Part shown: one piece after another, positions 61,803 through 64,000 of the stretch | Layout of the letters: each line of letters starts with the position of its first letter | How positions within the stretch are numbered: the stretch's first letter is position 1 | Assembly (NCBI RefSeq): GCF_900112225.1 | Contig: NZ_FOLD01000019.1 | Coordinates: 45,266-109,265, forward strand | From: Massilia yuzhufengensis | GTDB lineage: Bacteria > Pseudomonadota > Gammaproteobacteria > Burkholderiales > Burkholderiaceae_D | Length of the DNA: 64,000 nucleotides | Direction: 5' to 3' | Translations under genes and position numbers: made by a program | The notes under the pieces: model-generated | What the model was told of the DNA's origin: nothing | Seen by the model: only the letters and a program-made list of their open reading frames with translations | Databases searched by the model: none

Positions 61803-63017
61803 ATGGACAACATGACACATTCGCTGGTCGGCCTCGCGCTGGGGGAACTGGTCGAACGGGCCCTGCCCGCCGCCGCCAACCCGGTGCTGGCGCGTACCCG
61901 CCGCCGGGCGCTGCTGCTCACTGGCCTGCTTGCCAGCAATTTCCCCGACCTTGACCTGATCCTCACGCCGCTCTTGCCGGCGCCGCTCGGCTACCTGATC
62001 CACCACCGCGGCCACACGCATACCCTGCTGTACGCCCTGCCCCAGGTCGCGCTGCTGCTGGCCCTGGCCTGGCTGCTGTGGCCGGCCGCGCGGCGGCTGG
62101 TGCGGGCCGACCGCCTCGCCCGCCACGCCATCGCCGGCACCGCCCTCTTGGGCATGGTGCTGCACCTGTCCTTCGACGCCCTCAACGTATACGGGGTCCA
62201 CCCTTTTCATCCCTTCGATTCGCGCTGGCTGTACGGCGACCTGGTGTTCATCGTCGAGCCGGTGTTCTGGACGGCGCTGGGCGTGGCCCTGGCGCTGGCG
62301 CGGCGCGGCGCCCTGCGCTGGCTGATGCTGGCGCTGTTCACCGGGCTTCCGGTCCTGTTTACCTGGTCCGGCTACCTGCAGTGGGGCTCGCTCGCGGGGC
62401 TGGCGGCGGTGGCGCTCGCGGTGGCGCTCGCCTATCTTCTATGGGGTACGCGCGCCGGCCTGCACGCGGCGGTGCTGGCCTGCGCCGGCTTCGTCGGCGT
62501 GCAGGCCGTCGCCGGCCAGTTCGCGCGCGGCCAGGTGCGGGCGGCGCTGGCCGAAGCGGCGCCGGGCAGCCGGGTGCTCGACATCCCGCTATCGTCCTTC
62601 CCCGCCAATCCGCTGTGCTGGTCCTTCGCCACCGTCAGCACGGGCCCGGCCGCCGGCCAGTACGGCGTGCGCGTCGGCGTGCTGAGCCTGGCGCCGGGCA
62701 TGGCGCCGGTGTCCAGCTGCCCTGCGCGCTTCGGCGGCGTCCCGGGCAGCGCCGGCACTGCGGTGGCCTGGAAGCACAGCGAGACCCACAGCCTGGCCGG
62801 CTTGCGCGCCCTACAGCGCAGCAACTGCCACGTCGACGCCTGGCTGCGCTTCGCGCGGGTGCCGTCGCTGGCCGGCGGCGTGGCCACCGATATCCGCTTC
62901 GGCGCCCCGGGCGAGCCGAATTTCTCGACCCTGCCCTATGCCGCCCGCGCCGGCGCGCCCTGTCCCGCGCCGGTCGCCGCCTGGGGCTACCCGCGTGCCG
63001 ACCTGCTGGGCCGGTAA
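61803..63017 (+). CDS. YdjM/DUF457-type membrane metal-dependent hydrolase
   Basis: A 404-residue membrane protein. The first half matches the YdjM/YfhO-type LexA-regulated hydrolase family: MDNMTHSLVGLALGELVE, LLASNFPDLDLILTP, HHRGHTHTLLYALPQ and LHLSFDALNVYGVHPFHPFDSRWLYGD, rich in His and Asp likely to bind metal. Five or six helices follow, then a soluble C-terminal domain of ~150 residues. Its function is unknown; a phospholipid-remodelling role has been suggested for relatives. Confidence 0.85.
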   Translation: MDNMTHSLVGLALGELVERALPAAANPVLARTRRRALLLTGLLASNFPDLDLILTPLLPAPLGYLIHHRGHTHTLLYALPQVALLLALAWLLWPAARRLVRADRLARHAIAGTALLGMVLHLSFDALNVYGVHPFHPFDSRWLYGDLVFIVEPVFWTALGVALALARRGALRWLMLALFTGLPVLFTWSGYLQWGSLAGLAAVALAVALAYLLWGTRAGLHAAVLACAGFVGVQAVAGQFARGQVRAALAEAAPGSRVLDIPLSSFPANPLCWSFATVSTGPAAGQYGVRVGVLSLAPGMAPVSSCPARFGGVPGSAGTAVAWKHSETHSLAGLRALQRSNCHVDAWLRFARVPSLAGGVATDIRFGAPGEPNFSTLPYAARAGAPCPAPVAAWGYPRADLLGR

Positions 63018-63051
63018 CGCACGCCGGCGACGGCAAGGCTATACTGCCGGC

Positions 63052-63501
63052 ATGAATGCCGACCAGTCCCTTCCCGCCACCCTGTGCTACTGCTCGTCGC
63101 TGCGCCAGGCCTCGCGCTACCTCACCTCGTTCTACGACCAGGTGCTGTCCGGTTCCGGCCTGCGCGTGACCCAGTTCGCGATCCTCAGCAGGCTCGCACC
63201 GCGCCCGGCCACCGTGACCCAGCTGGCGCACAGCATGGTGATGGACCGGACCACGCTGGCGCGCAACCTGCAGCCGCTGGTGCGCCAAGCGCTGGTGCTG
63301 GTGCGTCCCAGCGAGCAGGACCGGCGCGAACGCATCATCGAGCTGAGCGCCGCCGGGCGCGACAAGGTGGAGGCCATCCTGCCGGCCTGGCGCAGCGCGC
63401 AGGCCCGCTTCGAGCAGCAATTCGGCGCCGAGCGCGGCGCCGAATTGCTGGCGACCATGCGGGCGGTGGTCGACAGCGGCCTGCACGGCAGCGCCGATTA
63501 G
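63052..63501 (+). CDS. MarR-family transcriptional regulator
   Basis: A 149-residue winged-helix regulator (VTQFAILSRLAPRPATVTQLAHSMVMDRTTLARNLQPLVRQALVLVRPSEQDRRERIIELSAAGRDKVEA, in parts), with the wing at SEQDRRERII. An N-terminal Cys pair (LCYCSSLRQASRYL) could allow redox sensing. No ribosome-binding site precedes the ATG; TATACT ends six bases upstream, so the mRNA may be leaderless. Target genes are unknown. Confidence 0.88.
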   Translation: MNADQSLPATLCYCSSLRQASRYLTSFYDQVLSGSGLRVTQFAILSRLAPRPATVTQLAHSMVMDRTTLARNLQPLVRQALVLVRPSEQDRRERIIELSAAGRDKVEAILPAWRSAQARFEQQFGAERGAELLATMRAVVDSGLHGSAD

Positions 63502-63535
63502 TGCTTGCCCGGCCTGCGCCGCCCCCTCCGGTAGA

Positions 63536-63897
63536 ATGGCCGCTTCCGCTCCACCGGACCCGACCTGACCCCGGCTGATCCCCTGCACGCTTTCCTGTCC
63601 AACGGCGGCGCCACCGGCGCCCGGATCCTCGCGCACGACCGGAGCACGCACCCGCTCGGCCCCATCGCCACCTGGCCGGCGGCGCTGCGCACCGCGCTCG
63701 GCATCGTGCTGGGGTCGGCCTTCCCGGCCTCGCTGGCCTGGGGCGAGGAACTGAGCCTGTTCTTCAACGACGCCTACGTGCCCCTGCTCGGCAACAAGGC
63801 CGCCAGCGCCCTCGGGCAGCCGATGCAAGCGGTGTGGAAAGCGGCGTGGGAGTCGGTCGGTCCCTATGCGCAGCGCGTACTCGCCGGCGAATCGTTT
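63536..63897 (+). pseudogene. Broken PAS sensor kinase gene, N-terminal remnant
   Basis: The frame from 63565 to 63897 encodes the start of a PAS-type sensor kinase (LTPADPLHAFLSNGG, HPLGPIATWPAALRTALGIV, AFPASLAWGEELSLFFNDAYVPLLGNKAASALG, VWKAAWESVGPYAQRVLAGESF). It has no ATG or GTG in frame at its head; the only nearby ATG (63536, MAASAPPDPT) is one frame off and meets a stop after ten codons, so a frameshift is likely. After GESF, where relatives continue with Trp-His, the sequence breaks into an insertion-sequence end. The gene cannot make a kinase. Confidence 0.7.
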
Positions 63898-64000
63898 GGC
63901 GCTGTCACCTTTTGCTATGGATGGGTTTGATTGCCAGGCGCAGCAATCCCTCGGCAGACGTGACGCGCCCGCCATCGAGCGCCCTGCGCCAGCCCAGGTA
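63898..64000 (-). mobile_element. Terminal part of a probable insertion sequence
   Basis: The kinase frame ends abruptly at GGCGCTGTCACCTTTTGC, which has the look of an insertion-sequence tip. Seven bases inside, a minus-strand frame of 31 codons runs off the window (YLGWRRALDGGRVTSAEGLL, then RLAIKPIHSKR and stop at 63905), consistent with the C-terminus of a DDE-type transposase. The family cannot be named from this fragment. Confidence 0.5.

Overview
The window is 64 kb of GC-rich bacterial chromosome with dense genes, short intergenic spaces and frequent ATGA/GTGA start-stop overlaps. Gene content points to a betaproteobacterium of the Burkholderiales, most likely Oxalobacteraceae (Massilia-like): a cbb3 oxidase cluster with FixH/CcoG/CcoI/CcoS, a cyanide-insensitive type bd oxidase with a DUF2474 peptide, a DUF3305/DUF3306 formate dehydrogenase locus, an FNR with a full set of cysteines, and a fused 2-aminobenzoyl-CoA type monooxygenase/reductase. 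The genus is an inference from gene content; no rRNA or tRNA gene was seen.

Layout. 1-2.7 kb: the end of a molybdenum hydroxylase, a small stress-type protein, then two exported proteins bounded by a perfect 35-bp inverted repeat. 2.7-7.6 kb: a leftward catabolic operon (monooxygenase/reductase fusion, enoyl-CoA hydratase, acyl-CoA dehydrogenase, RidA) for an aromatic CoA thioester. 7.7-20.2 kb: mixed housekeeping and signalling genes (hybrid kinase, topoisomerase IB, chemoreceptor, CorC, PncB, SET protein) and an unrecognised beta-helix/acetyltransferase-like pair. 20.2-25.6 kb: a stress island with UspA-like proteins, a GrpE-like and an Rnk-like protein, and a MASE1 kinase with a FixJ-type regulator. 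25.6-27.3 kb: an acyl-CoA synthetase. 27.6-37.1 kb: an eleven-gene formate dehydrogenase operon. 37.2-40.7 kb: bd oxidase genes and divergent fnr. 40.7-48.4 kb: accessory metabolism and hydrolases. 48.5-61.6 kb: the microaerobic core (ccoNOQPGH; a DksA-like gene; hemN-safE-ccoI-ccoS; a degenerate hemN copy; an Aer-type receptor). 61.8-64 kb: a YdjM-like membrane protein, a MarR regulator, and a kinase gene broken by an insertion-sequence end.

How it fits together. FNR (39.95 kb) carries the residues expected to read TTGAT-N4-ATCAA. Four such sites, each followed after 21-22 bp by a TAnnnT -10 element, sit in front of ccoN, hemN, the degenerate hemN and the aerotaxis gene. The right half of the window therefore reads as one oxygen-sensing regulon: low-oxygen oxidase, its copper and assembly factors, anaerobic haem synthesis and energy taxis. 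Formate dehydrogenase would feed the quinone pool and the bd oxidase would offer a second outlet; neither shows an FNR box.

Most notable: the FNR promoter set, the HemN paralogue that has lost its iron-sulphur cysteines yet keeps an ideal FNR promoter, the 25-repeat beta-helix protein coupled to an acetyltransferase-like partner, the 35-bp inverted-repeat module, and a roughly 340-nt structured leader in front of the Rnk-like gene.
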